Source: Clostridia bacterium (GTDB lineage Bacteria > Bacillota > Clostridia > Christensenellales > Aristaeellaceae). From it: DNA of 64,000 bases. The translations under genes and the position numbers were made by a program. Positions 32,391 through 41,432 of this stretch are shown piece by piece. The first letter of the stretch is position 1; each line of letters begins with the position of its first letter. The stretch covers positions 1-64,000 of the forward strand of contig JAGBDE010000050.1 in assembly GCA_017937655.1 (NCBI GenBank), given 5' to 3'. The notes under the pieces were generated by a model that was not told where the DNA came from, made no database searches, and was given only the letters and a program-made list of their open reading frames with translations.

Positions 32391-33662
32391 ATGCCTAATT
32401 TTTCCCTTGAACCGCAAGTTTTCCTGGACGCAGCCAGGCAGTACCAGACGCCTTTTCACCTGTACGATGAAAAGGGCATCCGCGAGACCGCAAGACGGCT
32501 GAAGAAAGCCTTTTCCGGCGTGCCCACGTTTCAGGAATATTTTGCGGTGAAGGCCCTGCCCACCCCCGCCATTCTGCGCATCCTGAAGGAAGAGGGCTGC
32601 GGCGTGGACTGCGCCAGCACCGCGGAGCTCATGCTGGCCAAGGCCTGCGGCTTTGAGGGGCAGGATATCATGTTCTCCGCCAACGACGTTCCCCCGGAGG
32701 AGTTCAAGCTGGCCCGGAAGATGAACGCCTTCATCAACCTGGACGATATCACCCACGTGGAGACCCTGCGCGATAACGGCGGCGTGCCCGAGGAAGTGTG
32801 CCTGCGGTATAATCCCGGCAGCAGCTTCAATATTGCCGGGGCCATCATGGGCGAGCCGGAGGAAGCCAAGTACGGCATGACCCGTCCTCAGCTGACCGAG
32901 GCCCTGCTGAAGCTGAAGGCCCTGGGCGCCAAGAAGTTCGGCCTGCATTCCTTCGTGTCCAGCAACACCACCGATACCAACTACTACCCCGCCCTGGCCC
33001 GGCTCCTGTTCAAGACCGGCGTGCAGCTGATGGAGGAAACCGGCCTCACCCTCAGCTTTGTCAACCTGTCCGGCGGCATCGGCATCCCTTACCGGCCCGA
33101 CGCGGCTGAGGCCGATATTGAGCAGATCGGCGCAGGTGTGGCCCGGGAGTATGATAAGATCTTCACCCAGAAGGGCATCACCGGCGTGGCCATCAAGACC
33201 GAGCTGGGCCGCTATATGACCGGCCCCCACGGCTGGCTGGTGACCACCATTCTCCATGAGAAGCGCATCTACCGCCACTACCTGGGCGTGGACGCCTCCG
33301 CCTGCGATTTGATGCGCCCCGCCATGTACGGCGCGTATCACCACATCACCATTCCCGCCCGGGAAGGTCAGCCCGCCACGGAAATGGTGGACGTGACCGG
33401 CAGCCTGTGCGAAAACAACGATAAATTCGCCATCAACCGCCTCTTGCCGGAAACCCAGATCGGCGACGTGCTGGTCATCCACGATACCGGCGCCCACGGC
33501 CTGAGCATGGGCTACAACTACAACGGCAAGCTCCGCTGCAAGGAAGTGCTCTACTGCCAGGACGGCTCCTTCAAGATGATCCGCCGGGCTGAAACCGTCC
33601 GGGACTATTTTGCCACCCTGGACATCGACCCGGATTACGGCGCGCTGATCACCGAGGAATAA
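32391..33662 (+). CDS. lysA: Diaminopimelate decarboxylase
   Basis: Catalyses the last step of lysine synthesis, meso-diaminopimelate to lysine, with PLP. The 423-residue protein shows the PLP lysine in YFAVKALPTP, HSFVSS, the glycine-rich NLSGGIGIPY, and the dimer-interface SLCENNDKF. Start at 32391: GGAGG lies 7-9 bases upstream, and an earlier frame start would overlap the promoter. It stands alone, 14 kb from asd-dapA-dapB. Carboxynorspermidine decarboxylase is a related alternative, but the CENND motif and length fit LysA. Confidence 0.87.
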   Translation: MPNFSLEPQVFLDAARQYQTPFHLYDEKGIRETARRLKKAFSGVPTFQEYFAVKALPTPAILRILKEEGCGVDCASTAELMLAKACGFEGQDIMFSANDVPPEEFKLARKMNAFINLDDITHVETLRDNGGVPEEVCLRYNPGSSFNIAGAIMGEPEEAKYGMTRPQLTEALLKLKALGAKKFGLHSFVSSNTTDTNYYPALARLLFKTGVQLMEETGLTLSFVNLSGGIGIPYRPDAAEADIEQIGAGVAREYDKIFTQKGITGVAIKTELGRYMTGPHGWLVTTILHEKRIYRHYLGVDASACDLMRPAMYGAYHHITIPAREGQPATEMVDVTGSLCENNDKFAINRLLPETQIGDVLVIHDTGAHGLSMGYNYNGKLRCKEVLYCQDGSFKMIRRAETVRDYFATLDIDPDYGALITEE

Positions 33663-33687
33663 GTGGCGTTTTTCCGCGACTTGTGGT

Positions 33688-33693
33688 ATAGTG
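33688..33693 (+). promoter_or_regulatory. Extended -10 element before the secreted protein at 33822
   Basis: TGG directly before TATAGT forms an extended -10; no good -35 is present. Confidence 0.35.
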
Positions 33694-33767
33694 AAAAGCG
33701 GAACCCGGCGTTCCTTGATGGGCCGACCCCTTTGCCGGCCCGGAACATTCCATCCATACGCAACCAC

Positions 33768-33794
33768 CAACGCCGGGCGCTTTGCCCGGCGTTG
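33768..33794 (+). promoter_or_regulatory. Perfect 11 bp leader hairpin
   Basis: CAACGCCGGGC pairs with GCCCGGCGTTG around a 5-base loop, 17 bases before the ribosome-binding site. No T-tract follows, so it is more likely an mRNA structure than a terminator. Confidence 0.5.
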
Positions 33795-33821
33795 CGCCAT
33801 TTGACGGAAAGGAGCCCCATC

Positions 33822-34598
33822 ATGCGTTTTCGCTCATTTCTGATTGTTCTCTGCCTGGCGGTGCTGTGTTTCTCCACCGCGCTGGCCGATGTGACCATCA
33901 CCATGCTGGACGAGGACGAAACCTCCTCCCTGAGCCAGAACCAGCCCCAGGAGGCATCCCCCGGCAATGCCCGGGAAGCCTTCATTGACGATATCGTGGC
34001 CCTGGCAGAGAAGGAATACGAGCATACCGGCGGCCGCGCCCAGGAAGCCCAGTATTCCAGCAGCATTTTCATCTGCAAGAACTTTACCGTGTACCTGTTC
34101 CGGCAGAACGCGGACAAGTACCGCATGGCGGAGTTTCCGGACGTGGAGCTGAAAATCCCGGATAATCTGCCCAAGGAAAAGTGCAAGGATTTTTCTTACG
34201 GCATCGTCTGGAAGGACGTGACCGCAGCGGAGGGCAATCCCTTTGAGGTGGCGGCCCAGTTCATCTATGACCCCAACCTCAGCAAAGAGGAAAACAAGCA
34301 GGTGGCCCGGGAATTTATGAAAAACGTTCAGCGGGGCGACTATTTCCAGATGTCCGCCAACTACTATTACGGCGTGGGCGCGCATAGCCTGGTGTTCATC
34401 TCCGACTATGACCCGGAAACCGGCACCGTCCATTGGACGGACAGCAACATGAAGGGCGAAAAGCGCAAGGGCATCCGCTATGCCTGGGTGCAGTTTGACG
34501 CGGTGAAGGACATCGACTGGTTTGTGGACGCCTTCTGCCACAAGAACCGGGGGGCGACGCTTTACCGCCTCCGGGAGGATATCATCTTCGCGGATTAA
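33822..34598 (+). CDS. Secreted protein, unknown function
   Basis: A 258-residue protein with a signal peptide (FLIVLCLAVLCFSTALA). The mature part has a single-cysteine segment FICKNFTVYLF and, later, a His-containing stretch AHSLVFISDYD followed by HWTDSNMKG. This order faintly resembles NlpC/CHAP-type cysteine peptidases, but the classic Cys motif is absent, so I make no enzyme call. AAAGGAG lies 10 bases before the ATG at 33822. A stable hairpin lies in its leader. apgM follows after 30 bp, so the two may be co-transcribed. Confidence 0.7.
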   Translation: MRFRSFLIVLCLAVLCFSTALADVTITMLDEDETSSLSQNQPQEASPGNAREAFIDDIVALAEKEYEHTGGRAQEAQYSSSIFICKNFTVYLFRQNADKYRMAEFPDVELKIPDNLPKEKCKDFSYGIVWKDVTAAEGNPFEVAAQFIYDPNLSKEENKQVAREFMKNVQRGDYFQMSANYYYGVGAHSLVFISDYDPETGTVHWTDSNMKGEKRKGIRYAWVQFDAVKDIDWFVDAFCHKNRGATLYRLREDIIFAD

Positions 34599-34628
34599 AG
34601 AGGAATTTACAGGAAAGGAAGTTTTCTT

Positions 34629-35909
34629 ATGAAATATGTACTTGTGATCGGCGACGGCATGGCGGATACCAGCCTTCCCCAGCTGGCAGGCAAAACGCCC
34701 CTGGAAGCCCTGGCCCTCAATTCTTTTGACCGTGTGGCGGGCTGCTTCTGCGGCCGCGCCCTGACGGTGCCCCACGGCCTGCCCGCCGGCAGCGATACCG
34801 CCATCCTCAGCATTTTCGGCTACGATCCCCGGAAGTACTACACCGGCCGCAGCGTGCTGGAAGCCGCCGGCATGGGCGTGACCGTGCCCCGGGGCTGCGT
34901 CAGCTTCCGGGTGAACCTGTGCGCCGTCACCCCCGGCGAGGACGGCGATCTGGTGATCCACAGCCACAACGGCGGAAACATCCACGGCGTGGAAGCCACC
35001 ACCCTCATGAACGACCTGCTGGCGGATGCGGAATTTGCCGCGCTGATGGAACAGTCCGGCCTGAGCATCACCGTGACGGATACCTTCCGCCACGTGGGCA
35101 TCATGCGCACCGACGCCGCTGACCTGGCTTCCGTCCGCCTGACCGAGCCCCACAACGTGCTGGAGCAGAAGATCGAGGCCCATCTGCCCCACATGGAACG
35201 CGCCACCGACGACGCTGCCGCCCGCAAGATGTGCGACGACGTGAAGGCCCTCATGCTCCGCAGCTATGAGGTGCTGAAGGATCATCCTGTCAATCAGAAG
35301 CGCATGGCCGAGGGCAAGCTGCCTGCGGATATGATCTGGCCCTGGGGCGCAGCTACCGCCATGGAGCTGCCTGCCTTCCGGGAAAAGTACGGCCACTACG
35401 GCTCCGTCATCAGCGCCGTGCCGCTGGTATGGGGCATCGCCGGGCTGGCGGGCCTGAAGACCCCCAAGGTGGAAGGCGCCAACGGCGACCTGGACACCAA
35501 CTACGAAGGCAAAGTGGCCTGCGCTCTGGAAGCCCTGAAAGAGGACGATTTTGTGGCCGTCCATGTGGAAGCCCCGGACGAGATGGCTCACGCCGGCGAC
35601 CTGGGCAAGAAGCTGGAAGCCATTCAGAATGTGGAATACCGTGTGGTCGGCCCCATTCTGGACCAGCTGACCATGCGGGGCGAAAGCTTCCGCCTGCTGC
35701 TGCTCAGCGACCATCCCACTTTGCTCACCACCCGCACCCACGACGGCAGCCCTGTGCCTTATGCCATCTACGACAGCCGCACCGTGAAGGCCGCCCTGGA
35801 AAAGGACGGCAAGATCCCCCTGCGCAAATTCTGCGAAAAGGAAATGGAATGCGAGCCCGTGCTCATGGATGGCACGGATCTGATGCGGCTTTTGTTTGAA
35901 GAAATCTGA
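34629..35909 (+). CDS. apgM: Cofactor-independent phosphoglycerate mutase, archaeal type
   Basis: A 426-residue alkaline-phosphatase-superfamily enzyme that interconverts 3- and 2-phosphoglycerate in glycolysis. It opens with VLVIGDGMAD; the active-site serine is in GLPAGSDTAILS near residue 55, and late metal ligands fall in HVEAPDEMAHAGD and LSDHPT. The family (ApgM, also seen in Clostridia) is distinct from GpmI. Phosphonopyruvate decarboxylase-like annotations exist for the same family and are less likely. A GC-rich hairpin with a short T-tract follows. Confidence 0.88.
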   Translation: MKYVLVIGDGMADTSLPQLAGKTPLEALALNSFDRVAGCFCGRALTVPHGLPAGSDTAILSIFGYDPRKYYTGRSVLEAAGMGVTVPRGCVSFRVNLCAVTPGEDGDLVIHSHNGGNIHGVEATTLMNDLLADAEFAALMEQSGLSITVTDTFRHVGIMRTDAADLASVRLTEPHNVLEQKIEAHLPHMERATDDAAARKMCDDVKALMLRSYEVLKDHPVNQKRMAEGKLPADMIWPWGAATAMELPAFREKYGHYGSVISAVPLVWGIAGLAGLKTPKVEGANGDLDTNYEGKVACALEALKEDDFVAVHVEAPDEMAHAGDLGKKLEAIQNVEYRVVGPILDQLTMRGESFRLLLLSDHPTLLTTRTHDGSPVPYAIYDSRTVKAALEKDGKIPLRKFCEKEMECEPVLMDGTDLMRLLFEEI

Positions 35910-35915
35910 CCTGCG

Positions 35916-35951
35916 GGCGCAGGGCGCTTCATGCGCCTTTGCGCCTGTTTT
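35916..35951 (+). terminator. Possible terminator of apgM
   Basis: GGCGCA-GGCGC pairs with GCGCC-TGCGCC around a TTCAT loop, followed by TGTTTTC. The T-tract is weak. Confidence 0.5.
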
Positions 35952-35981
35952 CACACATGCTCTGGAAAGGTGGATGCACCA

Positions 35982-36836
35982 ATGATTCAAGTGGAAAACC
36001 TGCACTTTGCCTACCGGCGCAAGGAGCCGGTATTGCAGGAGATCACCTTCGGCGTCAGCCAGGGGGAGATCTTCGGCATCCTGGGCCCCTCCGGTGCTGG
36101 CAAGAGCACCCTGATGAAAATCCTGATCGGCCTGCTTCCCCGCTACGGCGGCACCGCCATGGTCATGGGCCAGCACTGCGACAGCCTGAAAGCCAGCTTT
36201 TTCAGCCGGGTGGGCGTGGATTTTGAGGTGCCCTCCCTGTTTGAGCGCTTCACCGCCCGGGAGAACCTGGAGTTTTTCCGCTCCCTGTATTCCCGGCCCT
36301 GCTTCCAGGTGGACGATATGCTCCACCAGCTGGGCCTTACCCAGCACGCCGACCAGAAGGTGAGCAGCTTTTCCAAGGGCATGAAGACCCGGCTGAACTT
36401 TGCCCGGGCCGTGGTCAACAACCCGGATCTCATCTTCCTGGATGAGCCCACCGAGGGCCTGGATCCCACCAGCGCCGCCGCCATGAAGAACATCATCCTG
36501 GGGCTGAAGGGCCAGGGAAAGACCATCGTCATGACCACCCACAACATGCAGGATGCCACCGACCTTTGCGACCGGGTGGCCTTCCTGTCCGCAGGCCGCA
36601 TCGCCGCGCTGGATACGCCCCGGCGGCTGGTGATGAAGACCGGCGCTGCTCATCTGACTTACACCTACGTGGACAACGGAGTGGAGCAGACCCGCACCAC
36701 GCCGCTCAATCGCACCGCGGAGGACAATGTGCTTTCCTTCCTGCTGAAGGCCAACCGGATCACCTCCATCCACACCGACGAGCCGGACCTGAGCAAGGTA
36801 TTCACCCAGGTGACCGGCGGGAGGCTGGAGCCATGA
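35982..36836 (+). CDS. ABC transporter ATP-binding protein (ABC-2 type)
   Basis: A 284-residue nucleotide-binding subunit: Walker A GPSGAGKS, signature FSKGM, Walker B LIFLDEPTEGLDP. This subfamily (CcmA/NatA-like) powers ABC-2 exporters. The start MIQVENLHFAYRR at 35982 is preceded by AAAGGTGG; earlier residues in the frame are not family-like. It overlaps the first permease by 4 bp (ATGA), and a second permease follows with another 4 bp overlap, so all three form one exporter. The substrate is unknown; small molecules or drugs are possible. Confidence 0.9.
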   Translation: MIQVENLHFAYRRKEPVLQEITFGVSQGEIFGILGPSGAGKSTLMKILIGLLPRYGGTAMVMGQHCDSLKASFFSRVGVDFEVPSLFERFTARENLEFFRSLYSRPCFQVDDMLHQLGLTQHADQKVSSFSKGMKTRLNFARAVVNNPDLIFLDEPTEGLDPTSAAAMKNIILGLKGQGKTIVMTTHNMQDATDLCDRVAFLSAGRIAALDTPRRLVMKTGAAHLTYTYVDNGVEQTRTTPLNRTAEDNVLSFLLKANRITSIHTDEPDLSKVFTQVTGGRLEP

Positions 36837-37621
36837 GGCGGGGCGTATCCGGGCGACCCTTCCGGGCGCTGTACAAAGCCCAGCGGCGCATGCTGGGCAG
36901 AGCGTCCACCGGGTGGATGTACCCGCTGCTGGCTGTGGCCGGCGTGGCCGTCATCCGCTTTCTTTTGCCGGAAGCCTACCGGGAGACGGCCTCCCTTCTG
37001 CTGGCCATGTTCCTGGCGTTGGGCATGAGCGTGATTGCCACAGCGGCGGTGATGCATGAAAAGGAAAACGGCCTGCTTCCGGCCTTCTATATCTCCGGCG
37101 TGAAGCCCTGGCGGTACCTTCTGTCCCGCTGCTGTTACGCCGCGGTTGCCGCGCTGCTCTCCGGCTGCTTTGTGCTCTGGTTTGGAGATCCGGCGGTGAT
37201 CCGCATCGAAAAGGGCGCGGTGGACTGGTCCGCGCTGCTTCAGGGCAATCTGCCCCGGCTTTGCATGGGCGCGGCCCTGATGATTCTGCTTTCCGTTTGC
37301 AGCGTGTGCCTGGCCATGCTGCCCGCCCTCATGTGCGAAACTTTGGGCGGCTACACCTTCTCCGGCGCGGTGCTGGCGGTTTTGCTCTGCGGCCCGGCGG
37401 CCTGGGACTTGCTGTCCCCGCTGCCCCAGGGCTTCCTGTTCCACCCGGCGGTGCTGGCCGGGCGGCTCATCCGCAGCCCGGAAATGCTGACTCGTCGGCT
37501 GACGCTGGAACCCCTCCTTATGCCCCTGCTTTCGTTCGCGCTGTTTGCCCTGCTGTGCCTTGCCATCGGCCGCCTTTGCGCCGGCGGTCTGCTTCACGGA
37601 AAGGGAGGTGCCTCCGCATGA
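36833..37621 (+). CDS. ABC-2 type transporter permease subunit 1
   Basis: A 262-residue membrane protein with about six hydrophobic helices (WMYPLLAVAGVAVIRFLLP; LLLAMFLALGMSVIATAAVM; GAALMILLSVCSVCLAMLPAL) and the EKENGLLPAFYISGVKPW segment that is typical of ABC-2 permeases. Its start overlaps the stop of the ATPase gene and its stop overlaps the next permease, so the three are translated as a coupled unit. The pair of different permeases suggests a heterodimeric channel. Confidence 0.82.
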   Translation: MRRGVSGRPFRALYKAQRRMLGRASTGWMYPLLAVAGVAVIRFLLPEAYRETASLLLAMFLALGMSVIATAAVMHEKENGLLPAFYISGVKPWRYLLSRCCYAAVAALLSGCFVLWFGDPAVIRIEKGAVDWSALLQGNLPRLCMGAALMILLSVCSVCLAMLPALMCETLGGYTFSGAVLAVLLCGPAAWDLLSPLPQGFLFHPAVLAGRLIRSPEMLTRRLTLEPLLMPLLSFALFALLCLAIGRLCAGGLLHGKGGASA

Positions 37622-38346
37622 GAAAGTTCCTGCGCACCTTCGCCGCCCTGAACCGCTCCATCCATTGGAGCGACCTGGCTATTCTGGTGCTGGGCCCCTT
37701 CTTTGGCGTGCTGATCCGCTACGCCCTGCCCATCGCCCAGAAGCTGCTGCCTTTGATGCCCGACCTGCGCCAGTACACCAAGCCCCTGGACAGCGTGCTG
37801 ATGCTTGTGTCCGCCTTCTCCATCCTGTACCCCTTCGTGCTTTGCAGCGTGGAGGAACGGGTCAACGGCATCGCCCTGAGCCTGACCATCTCGCCGCTGA
37901 GAAGCAGCGGATACTTCATCTGCCGCTTTGTGCTGCCCTGCATTCTGGCGGGCGTGTACGCCCTTTGCATGGAGCTGTTGTTCAGCCCGGTGGATCGCCC
38001 CTTCTGGCACACCGCGCTGTGCTGCCTCCTCAGCGGGCCCACGGCCCTCAGCGGCATGCTGGTGGCTCCGGTGTTCACCAAGGACAAGCTCAGCGGCCTC
38101 ACCCTCATCAAGCTGAGCGTCTGGCTGCTGCTGGCTGCCCCCGCGCTGATCGGCTTCGCGCTGCCCACCATCTTCCAGCCCCTGTTCCTCATCTTCCCCA
38201 GCTACTGGTTCATGCGCTGTACACGGATGGCGGACTGGCTGCTGTTTGTGATGTGCTTTTTCCTGAGCCTTTTCTGGATCGTGACCGGCTACCGGCTGTG
38301 GAGCCGCAGCCTGAAGGAACTGCGCCTGACGGACAGCTGGGAATAA
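37618..38346 (+). CDS. ABC-2 type transporter permease subunit 2
   Basis: A 242-residue membrane protein with about six helices (LAILVLGPFFGVLIRYALP; LMLVSAFSILYPFVLC; LLLAAPALIGFALP) and the segment SVEERVNGIALSLTISPL, as in fluoroquinolone-export-type permeases. The ATG overlaps the stop of the first permease. The isochorismatase-like gene starts 12 bp later, so the operon may include it, although no functional link is evident. Confidence 0.82.
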   Translation: MRKFLRTFAALNRSIHWSDLAILVLGPFFGVLIRYALPIAQKLLPLMPDLRQYTKPLDSVLMLVSAFSILYPFVLCSVEERVNGIALSLTISPLRSSGYFICRFVLPCILAGVYALCMELLFSPVDRPFWHTALCCLLSGPTALSGMLVAPVFTKDKLSGLTLIKLSVWLLLAAPALIGFALPTIFQPLFLIFPSYWFMRCTRMADWLLFVMCFFLSLFWIVTGYRLWSRSLKELRLTDSWE

Positions 38347-38358
38347 GGAGGGTTTGCC

Positions 38359-38889
38359 ATGGTTCTGCTCATCGTGGACGCCCAGCAGGGCATCACCAAC
38401 CCGGATCTGTACAACTTCCCCGCCTTTGAGGACGGGGTGAAGCGGCTTATCGCCCAGGCGCGGAAAAGCGGTGTGGAGGTCATCTTCATCCGCCACGACG
38501 ACGGCCCCGGCACGGCCCTCACCCCCGGCGCGGAGGGTTTCCCCATCTACGAGGGCTTCCGGCCCCTGCCGGAGGAGCGGGTCTTTGACAAGCAGTTTAA
38601 CAGCGCCTTCCGCTGCACCGGCCTTTTGGAATACCTGGACGACCAAAGGCAGGACACGGTCATCATCGCCGGGCTGCAGACGGAATACTGCATCGACGCC
38701 ACCATCAAGGCGGCTTTTGAGCATGGGCTGAGCGTTATCGTCCCCGAAAACGCCAACACCACCTTTGACAATCCCCATCTGACCGGCGAGGAAAGCTACC
38801 ATTACTACAACCAGTTCATCTGGAAAAATCGGTATGCCCGGTGCCTCCCCCTGGAGGACGTGCTGGCCATGATGGAACAAAATGCCTGA
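38359..38889 (+). CDS. Isochorismatase/nicotinamidase-like cysteine hydrolase
   Basis: A 176-residue hydrolase with the family triad: Asp in LLIVDAQQG, Lys in FDKQFNSAF, and the nucleophile Cys in GLQTEYCIDATI. A cis-peptide-type region comes just before the cysteine. The substrate cannot be read from the sequence; nicotinamidase usually has a longer metal site, so a generic amidase is preferred. AAGGAGG precedes the ATG. It ends before a strong bidirectional terminator. Confidence 0.88.
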   Translation: MVLLIVDAQQGITNPDLYNFPAFEDGVKRLIAQARKSGVEVIFIRHDDGPGTALTPGAEGFPIYEGFRPLPEERVFDKQFNSAFRCTGLLEYLDDQRQDTVIIAGLQTEYCIDATIKAAFEHGLSVIVPENANTTFDNPHLTGEESYHYYNQFIWKNRYARCLPLEDVLAMMEQNA

Positions 38890-38930
38890 AAAAACCGCCG
38901 CAGAAACCTTCCTGCCTCCCAACGGATAAA

Positions 38931-38972
38931 CAAAACCGCCAGGACCGATCTTGCGCCCTGGCGGTTTTTTGC
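38931..38972. terminator. Bidirectional intrinsic terminator
   Basis: AACCGCCAGG (38934-38943) pairs with CCTGGCGGTT (38957-38966), with A-rich bases before the stem and TTTTTT after it. It serves the convergent hydrolase and small membrane protein genes. Confidence 0.88.
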
Positions 38973-38977
38973 GGATG

Positions 38978-39199
38978 TCAGTCCTTGCTGAAAAAAGAGA
39001 TGCCCAGAATCACCATTCCCAGTACCACCGCCGCCAATGCGGCAATGAGGGGAAGCGTCATGCCCAGCTCTCCGGCGGAGGCCCAGAACCGGCTGCCGTA
39101 CCAGCTGCTGACCAGGTTATTTTGCACATGCAGCATGAGGACAATGGCCCAGATGGAACCAATCAGCCCCAGGAACCCGCCAATCAAGACCTTTTTCAT
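38978..39199 (-). CDS. Small two-helix membrane protein
   Basis: A 73-residue protein with two hydrophobic segments (VLIGGFLGLIGSIWAIVLML and LPLIAALAAVVLGMVILGIS) joined by a polar loop. GGGAGG eight bases upstream of the ATG supports translation. It is a single gene between a convergent hydrolase and a divergent acidic membrane protein. No family was recognised; a small membrane regulator or stress protein is only a guess. Confidence 0.7.
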   Translation of the reverse strand: MKKVLIGGFLGLIGSIWAIVLMLHVQNNLVSSWYGSRFWASAGELGMTLPLIAALAAVVLGMVILGISFFSKD

Positions 39200-39289
39200 C
39201 TGCGTTTCCTCCCTTTGTCTGGCGAAGATATTTGTTCCTTATCAGTATATCACCCATCCCGCCCCCTGACAATTCCCCCGGATTTTTCA

Positions 39290-39317
39290 TTTACTTATCC
39301 TGCAAATATGCTATAAT
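39290..39317 (+). promoter_or_regulatory. Promoter of the acidic membrane protein gene
   Basis: An extended -10 (TGC before TATAAT) with a weak TTTACT -35 at 16 bases. Confidence 0.6.
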
Positions 39318-39354
39318 AACAACGGTGACAAATGACTTTTTTGGAGGGTCGCCC

Positions 39355-40653
39355 ATGCAGAACAACGACGGCGCTCGCCCCGGTATGAATCCTTATATGC
39401 GTCCCATGGGCCGCAGCAGCCTGCTTTCCACGCCTGCGCCCCTGACGCCTGTGCAGCCTGTGCAGCAATATACCCCCAACGAGCCGGAAGCGGAAGCTCC
39501 GGCCTTTTCCCGTCCTCTGATTTTTGCGGAAGCCCCCAAGGCCGACCCCGCCTGGTCCGACGAGCCTGCGGAGCTGGACAGCGCGGCGGAGGACGCAGCG
39601 GAGCAGCCTGCCGAGGAAACGCCCCTGTATGAGCAGATCACCATGGTGATCCTGCCCCTGGAGGATGAACCCGCCCAGGAAGACGAGGAACCGGTGGAGC
39701 CTGCTGAGGAACCTGCTGCCGAAGAAGCCCCTGTATATGAAGAAGAAACCCCTGTGGTGATCCTGCCTGTGGAGGACGAGCCGGAAGCAGAAGAAGCGGC
39801 AGAAGAACCCGCCGACGAACCCGAAGAGCGGATGGTGGAGCTGCCGGATCAGCTGCCCCAGGAAGCGGAAGACGATGACGACGACGCTGCCGAGGAACCT
39901 GCCAGCCAGTCCCGTCTCTGGCCGGAACCTGTGGACTATGCCGCCGCTTATGCCATGAGCCGCGTGGCCCCGGAGCTTTCTGCCGAGGAAGCCGCCCCCG
40001 AGGTGCACCCCCAGGAGGAGAGCCTCCCGGAGGAATCCGCCCCGGAAATGGCGCAAGACATGCCCGAAGACCCTACGGCCCAGCCTGAAGAAGGCCAGCC
40101 CGCTTACGACTTTGACCCCGCCTACTACGCCGCCTACTGGCAGCAGTGGCAGAACGCCATGGAGGCCCATCAGGCGGCCACCTGCTCCGCCTGCCCCCTG
40201 CTGAACAACCAGCGGGGCAAGGTGTGCTATGTGCCGGTCATCATCCCGGACGGCACGGACGTGGATCCGGAAGCGGTGCTGACCCTGCGCAGCGCCCCTG
40301 CCGCCGACGTACCTGCCGATGAACCCATCGCCCCGGCCGATGTGCAGCCGGAACTGCCCCCGGAGGAAGACATCGACGACGGCTTTGACGACGATGACGA
40401 GGACTTCACCGGCGAGGACGCCGTGGCCAGCGAGGATATGCCCACCCCGCAAACCGTGCCCGTGGGCGGCCCCGACCTGACTCCCAAGAAGAAAAAGAGC
40501 CGCAAGTGGCCCTGGATCCTGCTGGTGCTGGTCCTGCTGCTGGTGGGCGGCGTGTTTACTGCAAGCCGCATGGGCTATCTGCAGAGTATCGTGGACTGGC
40601 TGGGCCTGCCGGAAGGCGTGGTGCAGTGGCTGCGTGATATGACCCTGCTGTAA
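39355..40653 (+). CDS. Highly acidic Pro/Glu-rich membrane-anchored protein with internal repeats
   Basis: A 432-residue protein dominated by Glu, Asp, Pro and Ala. Two tandem units stand out: PLYEQITMVILPLEDEP and PVYEEETPVVILPVEDEP, each followed by acidic runs. A Cys-containing patch (CSACPLLNNQRGKVCY) lies near residue 280. A basic stretch (KKKKSRKW) precedes one transmembrane helix near residues 383-402, leaving a short C-terminal tail outside. The acidic part is probably cytoplasmic and disordered. GGAGGG sits before the ATG at 39355. No known family; a scaffold or divisome-like role is conceivable but unsupported. Confidence 0.75.
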   Translation: MQNNDGARPGMNPYMRPMGRSSLLSTPAPLTPVQPVQQYTPNEPEAEAPAFSRPLIFAEAPKADPAWSDEPAELDSAAEDAAEQPAEETPLYEQITMVILPLEDEPAQEDEEPVEPAEEPAAEEAPVYEEETPVVILPVEDEPEAEEAAEEPADEPEERMVELPDQLPQEAEDDDDDAAEEPASQSRLWPEPVDYAAAYAMSRVAPELSAEEAAPEVHPQEESLPEESAPEMAQDMPEDPTAQPEEGQPAYDFDPAYYAAYWQQWQNAMEAHQAATCSACPLLNNQRGKVCYVPVIIPDGTDVDPEAVLTLRSAPAADVPADEPIAPADVQPELPPEEDIDDGFDDDDEDFTGEDAVASEDMPTPQTVPVGGPDLTPKKKKSRKWPWILLVLVLLLVGGVFTASRMGYLQSIVDWLGLPEGVVQWLRDMTLL

Positions 40654-40722
40654 GGGAGTGAAATCCTCCGGCGGTGCATATGCTTTTCTGAGAGCCCAAG
40701 GGCCGCGAAAGGAAAGGAAACC

Positions 40723-41403
40723 ATGCGCAAACTGACTGAGTATGCATTCCACACCGGCAAGCTGACCGCTCCCGTGAAACTGGCGGTGGTCAGCGATCTG
40801 CACAACGAACCCTATGAAGACATCTGGCCCCTGATAGAGGGGGCGGACGCCCTGCTGGTTCCCGGCGACGTGGCCAACCGCTACCGCAAGGAATACGCGC
40901 TGGGCATCGAGTTTCTCCGGGAGGCGGCCAAACGCCTGCCCACGTTTTTCTCCGTGGGCAACCACGAGCTTCGTCAGCCGGATTTCCCGGCCTTTGTCCG
41001 GGAGGCGGAAACCACCGGAGCGGAGATTCTCATCAACCGGTACGTGCCCTTCGGGGAGATGTGGATCGGCGGATGGTACCCCAGCAAGTATGTAAAAGCG
41101 CCGGACATGATGGACGATTTTGAACAGCTGCCCGGCTGCCGGGTGCTGATGTGCCACAAGCCCAACCACTACGCCGAGTTCCTCATGGACAAAAGCGTGG
41201 ATCTGGTCATCTCCGGCCATGCCCACGGCGGGCAGATCGCCATTGGAACGCAGGGCCTGTACGCGCCGGGCCAGGGCATTTTTCCCAAATACACCCGGGG
41301 GCTGTATCATGACAGGATGATCGTCTCCGCAGGGGCGGGCAACCCCTGCCGTATGCCCCGCTGGAACAACCCCTGCGAGGTACTGCTCATTACCCTCACA
41401 TAA
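40723..41403 (+). CDS. YkuE-type metallophosphoesterase
   Basis: A 226-residue calcineurin-like phosphoesterase with motifs VVSDLHN, PGDVANR, GNHE, MCHKP and GHAHGGQ, all metal ligands intact. It lacks the N-terminal membrane helix seen in many YkuE/YaeI proteins, which act on lipid-linked phosphates. The substrate is unknown. AAAGGAAACC precedes the ATG. Fumarase genes follow after 29 bp on the same strand, without obvious functional link. Confidence 0.87.
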   Translation: MRKLTEYAFHTGKLTAPVKLAVVSDLHNEPYEDIWPLIEGADALLVPGDVANRYRKEYALGIEFLREAAKRLPTFFSVGNHELRQPDFPAFVREAETTGAEILINRYVPFGEMWIGGWYPSKYVKAPDMMDDFEQLPGCRVLMCHKPNHYAEFLMDKSVDLVISGHAHGGQIAIGTQGLYAPGQGIFPKYTRGLYHDRMIVSAGAGNPCRMPRWNNPCEVLLITLT

Positions 41404-41432
41404 TGAATGAACATGCAAAAGGAGCTCAGGTT

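Noticed and set aside
33834..36773. A 979-codon minus-strand frame over the secreted protein, apgM and ABC ATPase genes
   Set aside because: It is antisense to genes with intact catalytic motifs; only a composition artefact.
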